From: a virus
Strand: one strand, 5' to 3'
Virus record (IMG/VR): IMGVR_UViG_3300013112_000174
Location: 1 to 35,476 of that record
Length of the DNA: 35,476 nucleotides
Shown: positions 23,788 through 32,947 of the stretch, one piece after another
How positions within the stretch are numbered: position 1 is the stretch's first letter
Layout: every line of letters starts with the position of its first letter
The notes under the pieces: generated by a model
What the model saw: only the letters and a program-made list of their open reading frames with translations
Told to the model about the DNA's origin: nothing
Databases searched by the model: none
Made by a program: the position numbers and the translations under genes

Positions 23788-25224
23788 TTAGAACACTTGT
23801 GTTCCATTTACATCATAAACTGCTAAACTATTTGTGAAGTTTAGCTTACCTGACGTATCATTATAATTAACATCCATACCTGATTCAGTATTACCCGTCA
23901 CCATAGAACCAACAGTATCTTGAATATATTCTAATAAGTCAGTAATAGCCGAAGTAGGAATTGAATTAGATCCTGAAGCAGTATTAATGGTAATTGAACC
24001 TAGGTTAGTCATTGTTGCTGAACCTGTTACCGCACCTGTAATAGATATAGTAGGATCGGAAACGTTAAAGTTCATCTTACCTGCAGTATCATCATATGTT
24101 ACATTAATACCTGATTCAGAATTAGGATTTGATACCATTGTACCAACAATATCTTGAACCTCTTCGGTGAAGTTATCAATATTACTTGTTGTATGGTTAT
24201 GACCATCATCAGCAATTGCTAAAGTAATTTTATTAGTACTATCATTATAAACAGCAGTAATACCACCAGACTCGGAATTGTTAGTAAATGATGAACCAAT
24301 TTGATCAGAAAGATATTCAGTAAATGTAAAGCCAGAAGCATCATATATAGTTTCTGAACCAATAATAATATCATCAGAAAATGTAGTTGTACCTGTATGT
24401 TCAATGTTAGCCGAAATTTCAGCAGTACCACCTGTGGATGAATTAAGAATATATCTATCATCTGTATCTTGCCCATCAATTCTTAATGTATCAACATTAA
24501 TAGTACCATTTACATCTATCTTATATGAAGCATGTGATGCTTTACCAACACCTATTCTCTGTTGATTATCAACTGTAATTGCTGTACCCGCGCCAACACC
24601 TAAGTTTAAAGTTGTTGTTGCCCCAATACCACCATCAGCAACTAATGAACCTGTCATTGTATCGCCAGTGGCATTTACAAAGTCAGTACCTAAGTTATCT
24701 TGAACACCTTTAATTGAATTTAAAGCAGCTACAATTGTAGCATCAGAACCATTGTAAGAATCCCAATCACCAATATCAGTATCAATAGCAGCTATATCAA
24801 TATCATTATTAGTAATATTAGTTTGAATAGCAGCAATGTCAATATCATTAGTTTCTAATCTAGCAAAGTGGGCATTGAAAATATCAACCGCGGCTGTTTC
24901 TGTACCATCATAACCAGTTAATGAACTTGTCAATAGATCAATACCAGCCGTAGTAGCAATGGTATCGATATCTGATTTGGCATCATTAACTGCAGTAGTT
25001 AAATTATTATTACCACCATATAAAGTAGATGTATCACCAATCCAAGCAGCCTGATTAGTTGTATCAATTCTTAATTCATTTAATGATGATATAATACTTT
25101 CATCACCAGCAACACCGGCAAGATTTAATGCATCAATATCACCAATCGCAGCACCAATCTCATTATCTTTTACTCTCCATTGTTCGAAAGTATCTGTTAG
25201 TGCAATATTAACTATATTTGGCAT
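23788..25224 (-). CDS. Tail fibre-type protein (478 aa)
   Basis: Residues 1-160 are helical and Asp/Ile-rich with short internal repeats (NDIDIAAIQTNITNNDIDIAAIDTDIGDW), probably a trimeric coiled coil. Residues 185-290 are beta-rich (ATGDTMTGSLVADGGIG, IDVNGTINVDTLRIDGQ), typical of phage fibre shafts. The rest contains three NSESGxxxxYxD modules, two of them EVQDIVGTMVS and YIQDTVGSMVTGNTESG, the same module as in both long fibres. The end is AVYDVNGTQVF, nearly the same as the end of the 1170-aa fibre. It starts 1 nt after the 64-aa gene with GAGA as a weak ribosome site. It is part of the baseplate-fibre block, but its partner is not known. Confidence 0.8.
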   Translation of the reverse strand: MPNIVNIALTDTFEQWRVKDNEIGAAIGDIDALNLAGVAGDESIISSLNELRIDTTNQAAWIGDTSTLYGGNNNLTTAVNDAKSDIDTIATTAGIDLLTSSLTGYDGTETAAVDIFNAHFARLETNDIDIAAIQTNITNNDIDIAAIDTDIGDWDSYNGSDATIVAALNSIKGVQDNLGTDFVNATGDTMTGSLVADGGIGATTTLNLGVGAGTAITVDNQQRIGVGKASHASYKIDVNGTINVDTLRIDGQDTDDRYILNSSTGGTAEISANIEHTGTTTFSDDIIIGSETIYDASGFTFTEYLSDQIGSSFTNNSESGGITAVYNDSTNKITLAIADDGHNHTTSNIDNFTEEVQDIVGTMVSNPNSESGINVTYDDTAGKMNFNVSDPTISITGAVTGSATMTNLGSITINTASGSNSIPTSAITDLLEYIQDTVGSMVTGNTESGMDVNYNDTSGKLNFTNSLAVYDVNGTQVF

Positions 25225-25225
25225 A

Positions 25226-25420
25226 TTATTTCTCTAATAATTGTTTTAATAAATCTTTAATCTCTGAAACATCATTTTCCAATTGATTAATACGATTCTG
25301 ATCTTTTTCAAATTTCTTTTTTGCTTCCTTTGCAATACCTGCATTAGTCCTATTCTTATTTATAATAGCACCCGAAGATGGATCCCTATATAAATCAGCA
25401 TGTCCCTTTACTGGTATCAT
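25226..25420 (-). CDS. Small coiled-coil virion protein (64 aa)
   Basis: The N-terminal VKGHADLYRDPSSGAIINKNR is a conserved short motif of small proteins next to T4-like baseplate genes (recognised from memory). Residues 30-64 (AKKKFEKDQNRINQLENDVSEIKDLLKQLLEK) form a clear heptad coiled coil. The start overlaps the stop of the DUF4815-type gene by 4 nt (ATGA), so translation is coupled. Probably a small baseplate or fibre linker. Confidence 0.7.
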   Translation of the reverse strand: MIPVKGHADLYRDPSSGAIINKNRTNAGIAKEAKKKFEKDQNRINQLENDVSEIKDLLKQLLEK

Positions 25421-28400
25421 GCTTGTAAAGCAATAGCCCTTAAGCTTTGTACTGATGGAACCTTTGATGTTGTTTGTGATGTAAATACAATCTTAATAGC
25501 AAACAAAGTAAATTCATTAACATCAATAGTATATTCCATTTCAGTATAATCACCAGCATCAGAATATGGTATTGTTAATGGGGCTTCAACCCAATTTAAA
25601 GTATCAAAGGTACTTGATTCAGAACCAGTCTTATGATATACTTGTACATTAGTAAATGATGGTCTATTAACATCTAAATAAAGTTTAAGTTGATCTGATG
25701 AATCATCCAATTGAACTGTTTTAGTTAAATATTTAGAAAGAACAGAACCTTTAGTTGGGTCAGTTTCGTCAAAGTAATTAGCAACAACATTATGTCCAGC
25801 CGTGGTAGTAGCAGCAGGGTTATCAATTCTATTTGAAATAGTAATAACAGAACATCTATCCATATCTACAACCGGAGACAAATTATCTTTAGTTGAAGTG
25901 AATATACCATTAAGCTCCAACGAAGGAGTTGAACCTTGTTTAATAATCTTAGGTGCTTGTGGAGTATAGTTCTCATTAATGATAATAGGTAAATATGTAG
26001 AACCAAGTAGACCTGTATCTTCCATTGAATCTTTAATACCCCAAACCATACCAGTATTAGGTAATGTAACTTCCTGTACTAATGGATACACTGTATTAAA
26101 TGCCAGGTTTTGTGTGGCTGTGACTGTATTATTACCATCAATACCAGTACCAGAAGCATTACTTGAACATGTAATAGTATATCTATCACGTTCAACAGCT
26201 GAAATAGTATGAGTATCAGTAACTTCTGAAGTTGGAATACCATTAATAGAAGCAATATTTTCATCAACATCGATTGTTACTGAATCACCATCAGACATAC
26301 CATGGTTTCTATGAGACACAATAATTTCAGACGAACCATTAGTTGTTTGGAATGGATCATTTTCTAATGCTCTAGTAGGTAACTCTTTATTCTTAAGAAC
26401 AAGAGAAGCTTCAGCCGAAGTATCAAATACTGCACGATTCAACACGAATGTTAAGTCTTTATTTTGATCCGGAGTCCATGTTGAAGCATTCTGTGATTTA
26501 AACATAACACCATTATATGGTTGTTTAGAGATTCTATTACCTTCTTCATCTTCTTCACCAATCTCTGCATATTGAACCATGTACTCATTTGAATTAGCCA
26601 TAACAACAAAACAATATTCAATATTATCTTGTAAATAAACAGGTGAGTCAAATGTAAATGTAGTAGAGGTTCCATCAACATTTACATCAGAAGCATTAAC
26701 TGTTGTGTCTGAGAAAGGAATAACTTCCTGGGTAGGAATACCTTGGTCCATTTTTCTAAATTGAATTTGAACTGGAATGTTTTCATCTTTAGTAGTAAAG
26801 AATATTTCAAGAGATGTAACAAATACACCACCATCATTATCCAATAGAATAGATTGTGCAAGAGGATCACCCCAATTCATTGTCCATTCTCTTCTTCGAG
26901 AAGTTGAAGTAGAAGTAATTACCCTTGAATCAGATACATTTGTTCTTTGAATTGAAGGTACACGAGTAGAGATAACTACATTTTCTTTAGTCTCAATAAG
27001 ACCTTTTGCAGAATATGTAGTTGCCGCGGATGTACCAGTTTCTTCTTCATTATTAGTAGATGAATCAGTCAATAAGAATGTTTTATCACCAGTCTTAAAG
27101 TTTAATGATGGGTTATTAGGTACAAAGAATGAACCAGATAAATTACCATTAGCATCTGTAATTAATGTAGTAGAACCACCCGGAAAACTTGTATTATTAT
27201 TAACACCAACCGAAGGTGTTACACTCGATGGTTGTGTTGATACATAATCAGCCACAGATATATCATCAAAGAATGCAAACACTTCAGTATTAGGTCTTAA
27301 TCTTGTTGCATTAAATGTAACAATACGTGATCTCATAAATGGTGCGAAGTTAACTTCAACAACCCTATCACCAATATTTGTATTTACTGTTTCAGTACCA
27401 ATAGATGTTCTAACACCTGATCTACCTTGGTTTCTTGTAGTAGTGGTAGTAGTAATTCTATCACGTCTCCACCATCTAGAATCTGTTCTTGATGTAGTTG
27501 ATCTACCAGTCCAATTAGTTCGCCAAGAGTTCCATACAGTACCTGTTGCAACTGACTGATCAGCAATATCTCTCATTGCATCAAATATACCATCTTGGTT
27601 AACAACAACCTGTGGTCTTTGGTCAGTATCTTTCCACTCATCAGAGCTTGGTGATAATGCAACAGAACCTGTCCAGTTAAATACATCAAATGGATTAACA
27701 TTAATTGTACCAGAGGATTGCGTTTGTGATATAACTGCCTTTGTTGTATATGGAAGGGTTACTAAGTCACCAGTCTTTTGAGTGGTGGATGAAGCATCAT
27801 AATCCATACCAATATTACCTTCAGAGAATAAAGGTCTTAATGCACCAGAATCTCTATCAATACCTGCTTTAAATTCAGTTGAAGATGCTCTTGCAATGTT
27901 AGTAGAAGTAAATGAATCAACAAGGAAGCCTGACTTCCATCTGTCCATACCATTAGAGCCAAGAATTTGTTTATTCTCTGCTTCTTTCTCTAATAGGTTA
28001 AGAGTAGTATAATACTCAAGGTTACCAATACGACGATCAAGCTTACCAATGTCACGCATTGTGTATCTTCTATTGTCAATATATTTAATAGTAACTTCTT
28101 CCGGATTTAATGTATAGGCCGGAACAAATAAGTGATATAATACCATTGCATCTTTAGGTGTGCCTGGGTCTTTAGGATCAAGATCCGATACACCTTCAAG
28201 TACACCAAAGTCACCATCTTTATCTAAATAAACTTTATCAATTCTATTTAAGTAGTATTGGATGTCTGTTTCAAATTGTGTATCTGGTCTAGGAGTGTTA
28301 GACACTGAAGCACCATTACCCGTAAAGTTACCACCACCATTGTTCATACGAGGTCTAAAGTCTACGGCTGATCTTAATTCGATACCGCCATGACTTGGAA

Positions 28401-30384
28401 TATCTTCATAGTTAGCTTGACCAGTATATGAATCAATTGTAAAGAAGTCGCCGGTACCATGATCGAAGTAATCATACACAACATCTAAGTCATCATTAAT
28501 TACATAGTTAGTTGTTACTTTAAGTGTTATAGTACCTACACCATAATGTGTATCAGTTTGGCCATTATTAAAGTCAAAGTGATCAGTCACATCCTGGCCT
28601 GAAGTAGCTTCCTGAATAGACACAATACGTAATACATCACAATGGTCTAAATTAACCGGTGATGTAAAGTCACCAGATTGTGGTAGTTGAACTCCTTGGT
28701 TAGACACAAGTGTTTTTGTCTTATGTTCTAATGTTCTGTTTGTTGGAGCAATAAGAGTTAAGTAATCTTGATCAATAGTTTGGTCAATCCCTGTAATAGT
28801 TACTTGAGGAGGGGTATTAGCATTATCAATTGTAATATCACCCGATGTAAATGGTACAATAAAACCAGTATCATTATTAGATAATATCCAGTTCGATGTG
28901 TCATATCCACCAAATGTTTCATTAGCTAATGAAGCAAGGAAAGATACTTGATTTGAAGCAACTTGTGATGTACCAATAACTCTATTTGTTTCAAAACGAT
29001 AGTTAAAATCTGCCGGATTGTTTTCATCAAGTTCGGCTGAACATGTTTTAATTCTTGTATATGGTAATGCATATACTAATGTATCAGAAGCCAAGTTATA
29101 ACCTTCAATAGCTGAAGCATTAAATGAGCTCGAAGGTGAATCAATTGACACAGCACCAGTAATAGTACCTGTTAAATCAAATACATGTAATCTATAATGA
29201 CCAGATGTAGGTAATGCTTGCATTGATCTAATTCTAGCTGTACCTGTTTGAGTACCACCAACATCTAATAGTTGTACTGTATTATAATTATCAATTTCAG
29301 GTAACGATGTAATACCAGACACATCAATATAGTTATTATGTGTTACCTCAACAACTTTATCTGTGGCTAAGTCTACTTCTCTTGCTTTATTAACATCAAC
29401 ATTTGTAGTGTTTAATGTTTGAATTTCATAGCCTCTTACATAAGCCTTCGAGGGTTCAATACCAATACTTAATTTAGTACTATCACCATCAACATTGTCT
29501 TTCATTTGTGCAGGGAATGGGTTAACTGTATAGTTACCACTCTCATCAAATGTTCTTCTTGCCATTGTATCTTCAATTATGGCATAATCTGTTGTTCTTG
29601 CATGCTTAGCAATAGAACCATTTTCAAGTCTTGCAAGTAATACAAAGTTACCTGTATTAGCATTGTTTGCTTGTTTAGTTAATGTTGTAGTAATTGAATA
29701 TCTGTGGGCACCAGGTGCAGATTCATTAGGGGTACCTTGGGCATTATCATTTAATGATGCATCATCACCTGCTCCTACAATTGATTCAGTAACTTTTAAA
29801 CCAACATCATACGATACCGTAGTACTATATTTAGAAAGTACAATTGTAGCCTTCTTAACAATAACAAAATGTTTCTTAATGTAATATATACCATCATCAA
29901 CAGATACTAGGGAACCAAAGCCACTTGAAGCTACTGTTGCTGTTAAGCTTGATGGGCCAGTTAAAGAAGTACCATCAACAAACTTATCAGAACCTGAAAC
30001 ATAATTAACAAATAATGTTACTGGGTCTGTATCAGTTGCTGCTTCGGCGTGCACAACCTTTACTGTTGAAGTTCCATTAGTAAATTCTGATCCAATTAGA
30101 TCTGACATATTAGTTGTATTAACCGCGGATAATTTTAAGTAATCAATCTTATTATATACTGAAACTCCACCTGGAATTACAATTGAACCTTCTTTAAACA
30201 TATGATCACCAACAGATGATACTTGGTTTTGAAGCATTGATTGTAATTGAGTTAACTCTCTTGCTTGAACAGCATGCTCAGGTCTAAAAAGAATTTTATT
30301 ATATTTTTCTTTTGGAGTTAATCCATCCGCAGTGGGTGTATTATAATCATCCCAATATGGTTCAATGTTAAACTTAATTGCCAT
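25417..30384 (-). CDS. Giant baseplate-associated structural protein, DUF4815-type (1655 aa)
   Basis: The start FNIEPYWDDYN followed by KYNKILFRPEHAVQARELTQLQSML and GDHMFKEGSIVIPGGV is the DUF4815-type opening found in large structural proteins after gp8 in marine T4-like phages (some labelled VrlC-like). The middle holds ordered beta domains. Near residues 950-1010 there is an Arg/Thr-rich segment (WWRRDRITTTTTTRNQGR) and then APFMRSRIVTFNATRLRPNTEVFAFFDD, a conserved block. A YLQDNIEYCFVVMANSNEYMV block follows near residue 1250. AGGA lies 7 nt before the ATG, 14 nt after gp8. By place and size it probably forms the outer baseplate or fibre mount, replacing several T4 proteins (gp9-gp10 region); this role is inferred. 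Confidence 0.75.
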   Translation of the reverse strand: MAIKFNIEPYWDDYNTPTADGLTPKEKYNKILFRPEHAVQARELTQLQSMLQNQVSSVGDHMFKEGSIVIPGGVSVYNKIDYLKLSAVNTTNMSDLIGSEFTNGTSTVKVVHAEAATDTDPVTLFVNYVSGSDKFVDGTSLTGPSSLTATVASSGFGSLVSVDDGIYYIKKHFVIVKKATIVLSKYSTTVSYDVGLKVTESIVGAGDDASLNDNAQGTPNESAPGAHRYSITTTLTKQANNANTGNFVLLARLENGSIAKHARTTDYAIIEDTMARRTFDESGNYTVNPFPAQMKDNVDGDSTKLSIGIEPSKAYVRGYEIQTLNTTNVDVNKAREVDLATDKVVEVTHNNYIDVSGITSLPEIDNYNTVQLLDVGGTQTGTARIRSMQALPTSGHYRLHVFDLTGTITGAVSIDSPSSSFNASAIEGYNLASDTLVYALPYTRIKTCSAELDENNPADFNYRFETNRVIGTSQVASNQVSFLASLANETFGGYDTSNWILSNNDTGFIVPFTSGDITIDNANTPPQVTITGIDQTIDQDYLTLIAPTNRTLEHKTKTLVSNQGVQLPQSGDFTSPVNLDHCDVLRIVSIQEATSGQDVTDHFDFNNGQTDTHYGVGTITLKVTTNYVINDDLDVVYDYFDHGTGDFFTIDSYTGQANYEDIPSHGGIELRSAVDFRPRMNNGGGNFTGNGASVSNTPRPDTQFETDIQYYLNRIDKVYLDKDGDFGVLEGVSDLDPKDPGTPKDAMVLYHLFVPAYTLNPEEVTIKYIDNRRYTMRDIGKLDRRIGNLEYYTTLNLLEKEAENKQILGSNGMDRWKSGFLVDSFTSTNIARASSTEFKAGIDRDSGALRPLFSEGNIGMDYDASSTTQKTGDLVTLPYTTKAVISQTQSSGTINVNPFDVFNWTGSVALSPSSDEWKDTDQRPQVVVNQDGIFDAMRDIADQSVATGTVWNSWRTNWTGRSTTSRTDSRWWRRDRITTTTTTRNQGRSGVRTSIGTETVNTNIGDRVVEVNFAPFMRSRIVTFNATRLRPNTEVFAFFDDISVADYVSTQPSSVTPSVGVNNNTSFPGGSTTLITDANGNLSGSFFVPNNPSLNFKTGDKTFLLTDSSTNNEEETGTSAATTYSAKGLIETKENVVISTRVPSIQRTNVSDSRVITSTSTSRRREWTMNWGDPLAQSILLDNDGGVFVTSLEIFFTTKDENIPVQIQFRKMDQGIPTQEVIPFSDTTVNASDVNVDGTSTTFTFDSPVYLQDNIEYCFVVMANSNEYMVQYAEIGEEDEEGNRISKQPYNGVMFKSQNASTWTPDQNKDLTFVLNRAVFDTSAEASLVLKNKELPTRALENDPFQTTNGSSEIIVSHRNHGMSDGDSVTIDVDENIASINGIPTSEVTDTHTISAVERDRYTITCSSNASGTGIDGNNTVTATQNLAFNTVYPLVQEVTLPNTGMVWGIKDSMEDTGLLGSTYLPIIINENYTPQAPKIIKQGSTPSLELNGIFTSTKDNLSPVVDMDRCSVITISNRIDNPAATTTAGHNVVANYFDETDPTKGSVLSKYLTKTVQLDDSSDQLKLYLDVNRPSFTNVQVYHKTGSESSTFDTLNWVEAPLTIPYSDAGDYTEMEYTIDVNEFTLFAIKIVFTSQTTSKVPSVQSLRAIALQA

Positions 30385-30398
30385 TTGTTATTCCTAAT

Positions 30399-31724
30399 TT
30401 AAAATGCTATTACTAATCTGATAGTTTCAATTTGGTCAGCACCACGTGATACTGAAGTTCTATTTTCCATAAACATTACATCACCAGAGTATTGTACAAT
30501 ACCAGCGTCATTAACCGAAGTACAATCTTGGCCGGATCCTGTATCACCTACAACTCTAATGTTATCATCATCAGTGAAATTAACAAATCCAGTATCTTCA
30601 TTTTGTACAAAGTAAATGATACCATTCACTGAATCATATTCAATAACCATTGCTGATGCGCCAGTATCAGTACCTTCAATCATTGAATCAGTACCAAATG
30701 AGCCACCAGTAGCTACTGATAATGACTTAGTTGTTGTGTATGCATTCTGAGAAGCCACAGCTGATGTGCTTGAATCAATAGGATCTCTAATAAGCGCAAT
30801 TTGTCTAAAGTCATTAGATGCAGGAATATCACCTGACTCATCACCATTAAATACTTTATTAATAGTAACATAATGTGATCTTAAATCATTTCGTGGATCA
30901 GCGCCAAAGCCACCAGCAGGACTAATTACCGGTCTTAATGAAGCACCAGAGCCTGACCCACCTGATACAGTGATAACTGCTTTAGTATAGCCTGTTCCTG
31001 CATTTGTAACTATAATATCTGTAACAACACCACCAGACACTGTTGCTGTTGCTGTACAACCTGTACCATCACCACTTACTGTAACAGTTGGAGCACTTGT
31101 ATAACCTGTACCACCACTTGTAATTTTGATATTATATATTGCACCAACAATAGCATTATCTTGTACTGACCATTGATTTAATAGGGCAGTATCTGACCCT
31201 GGAGCTGGTTGGCTTGTTAAATGGGTTACTGGAATAAATGATGCCGTAAGGAATTTAGAACCTATATCAACTGGAATAGTAAACATATATTTCCAAATAT
31301 AACCATCAGTTGATGAATGATCAATCACACCCGCAGTAGTCACACCAGCAATATCAGGGTTAGTAGTAGATACGCCACCTGACTTAAGACACATATAAAC
31401 ATTATTATTATCTGATACAACAAAATAGTTTTTACCTTCGATGTTAGTATCTCTATCATCATAATCAGAATATGTTACACCCGAGGTCCATAGAGTTCTT
31501 GGGCTTGAATAAATAATATCTGATGAGTCAATTTTCTTTATGGCAAACATATTTTCCCATAAAGTATTTACTGTGTAGTCATTTTCATATGGATTATCTG
31601 GTGTCGTATCATCTGCCCATGCATTTGATCTACCCAAGCCCATATAGAATTGATTTGATGTAAGACTGTCAACAAATTTTTCAGTTGTATCTAATCTAAA
31701 TTTACTTGTTATAATTGCTGACAT
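30399..31724 (-). CDS. 8: Baseplate wedge protein gp8
   Basis: A 441-residue homologue of T4 gp8 (334 aa). The start IITSKFRLDTTEKFVDSL, FYMGLGRSNAW near 27-36, LWENMFAIKKI near 55, YMCLKSGG at 110, DGYIWKYMFTIP at 140-151 and the end SGDVMFMENRTSVSRGADQIETIRLVIAF line up with T4 IVTSKFR, FGRSEPW, MWTHMM, YRCL, DGYVWEYLFEIP and SGEMIYMENRPPI...QTEEINILFTF. The extra length is mostly a beta insertion at about 198-270 (TSGGTGYTSAPTVTVSG repeated). In T4, gp8 forms a dimer in each baseplate wedge. GGAG lies upstream, and the start is 14 nt past the preceding stop. Confidence 0.9.
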   Translation of the reverse strand: MSAIITSKFRLDTTEKFVDSLTSNQFYMGLGRSNAWADDTTPDNPYENDYTVNTLWENMFAIKKIDSSDIIYSSPRTLWTSGVTYSDYDDRDTNIEGKNYFVVSDNNNVYMCLKSGGVSTTNPDIAGVTTAGVIDHSSTDGYIWKYMFTIPVDIGSKFLTASFIPVTHLTSQPAPGSDTALLNQWSVQDNAIVGAIYNIKITSGGTGYTSAPTVTVSGDGTGCTATATVSGGVVTDIIVTNAGTGYTKAVITVSGGSGSGASLRPVISPAGGFGADPRNDLRSHYVTINKVFNGDESGDIPASNDFRQIALIRDPIDSSTSAVASQNAYTTTKSLSVATGGSFGTDSMIEGTDTGASAMVIEYDSVNGIIYFVQNEDTGFVNFTDDDNIRVVGDTGSGQDCTSVNDAGIVQYSGDVMFMENRTSVSRGADQIETIRLVIAF

Positions 31725-31738
31725 TTAGTGTCTCTCCG

Positions 31739-32947
31739 TTATGTTTGTATTGTACAATCATTTGAATCGTACGATGTATCTGTTGCTGGATCATCAGGGG
31801 TGCAAGACCAAATTCTTGCTCCTAATTGTAATCCGATATTGTTATTTATAACATCCTGCAATGTATATTCACCATATTCTCGCATTGGTCTCCAATTCCA
31901 GAACTTGGTATTTTCCAAATGGTTCCACATACCAATTCTTGCAGGTGAATATGCATATTCAAATTCCTTCTCTACATAAGTCCCAGCTTCATTTACAGTT
32001 GGTTGTATATGTATTGCAGGTATATTAATATTTATAGGTAATCCAGAACCTTGATAACCAGGTTGTACTTCATTGTTGACTGATTCTAACATCTCAATAA
32101 GAATAAGAATCTCACCAAAGAATATAAATCCGGCCGGGTGAATTAGCCTTGTAAATGCATTTTTCCAATCATCAATATTTTTACCTGTTTTAAGTAAATA
32201 AGAAAATTTTTGATATTTGTATGAATCTTGAATTTTAATTCTTTCTTCCGAAAGGAATCCATCACTCTTAGTGAATAGACCTTTAGGGTATGCTTTAACT
32301 ACATCACCTATTACTAATTCATTAGGAAATATTAATGAGTATTTTATTTCATTATCTGACTCATCATAATAAACCGTTTCTTTATAGTCACCATTCGAAA
32401 TATATACATCATTTACAAATATAACATCATCATCAAACTTAGGTGCAAAACCTCTATCCGAATTAAAGTTAATGATTGAAGTATTAGTGCTTATTGTCCA
32501 AATATATGTTGGTGTATAATCACTTTGATTAGCAATGATGTCTTCTTTTTGATCATGCCACTTACCATCAGATGGTATCAACATATCTTCTCTAGGGAAG
32601 TATATTTCTACCTCATCATCATAAATTAATTTAAAGAAGGCCTTAATTGATTCTGGCGTACCACGTGATCTATAAAATTCAACTAGATGTTTATAAAATA
32701 GTCTTGGATCAGCCGCAAAGTCTCTAGGAATTGGAGCTCCAATTTCATTTTGTAACTCTGTTAATAGATGCTCTTCAATTAAATCAATGTCACGCTGATG
32801 ATCAATTTGATTTAAGTAAAATGCAGATTTATTTTCTCTCTCTAGATATAAAGCATATACTTTTATGAACTCAATAAGCTCAGGGTAGTCCTGATTAATA
32901 TGCTCAGGGACCAAATCATCTATATAAGAGGATACATTAAAAGCCAT
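31739..32947 (-). CDS. Baseplate wedge protein, P2 gpI-like (gp7 counterpart)
   Basis: A 402-residue protein starting SSYIDDLVPEHINQDYPELIEFIKVYALYLE. LFYKHLVEFYRSRGTPESIKAFFKLIYDDEVEIYFP at about residues 86-121 is the tail-protein-I pattern (a short helix domain with 'RGTxxxI'), the P2 gpI family that corresponds in core-wedge position to T4 gp7. The middle is beta-rich and the C-terminus (WNHLENTKFWNWRPMREYGEYTLQDV) is conserved-looking. It sits between gp6 and gp8, exactly where gp7 lies in T4-like wedges, but is far shorter than T4 gp7 (about 1030 aa), so it may be only its core. Start and stop overlap by one base with gp6. Confidence 0.75.
   Translation of the reverse strand: MAFNVSSYIDDLVPEHINQDYPELIEFIKVYALYLERENKSAFYLNQIDHQRDIDLIEEHLLTELQNEIGAPIPRDFAADPRLFYKHLVEFYRSRGTPESIKAFFKLIYDDEVEIYFPREDMLIPSDGKWHDQKEDIIANQSDYTPTYIWTISTNTSIINFNSDRGFAPKFDDDVIFVNDVYISNGDYKETVYYDESDNEIKYSLIFPNELVIGDVVKAYPKGLFTKSDGFLSEERIKIQDSYKYQKFSYLLKTGKNIDDWKNAFTRLIHPAGFIFFGEILILIEMLESVNNEVQPGYQGSGLPININIPAIHIQPTVNEAGTYVEKEFEYAYSPARIGMWNHLENTKFWNWRPMREYGEYTLQDVINNNIGLQLGARIWSCTPDDPATDTSYDSNDCTIQT

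Noticed and set aside
25357-25364. TATAAATA inside the 64-aa gene
   Set aside because: The codons Ile-Ile-Asn-Lys explain it. It could serve the 478-aa fibre 133 nt away, but no supporting feature was seen. A similar case lies at 31843-31850 before gp8, and another at 32029-32036.
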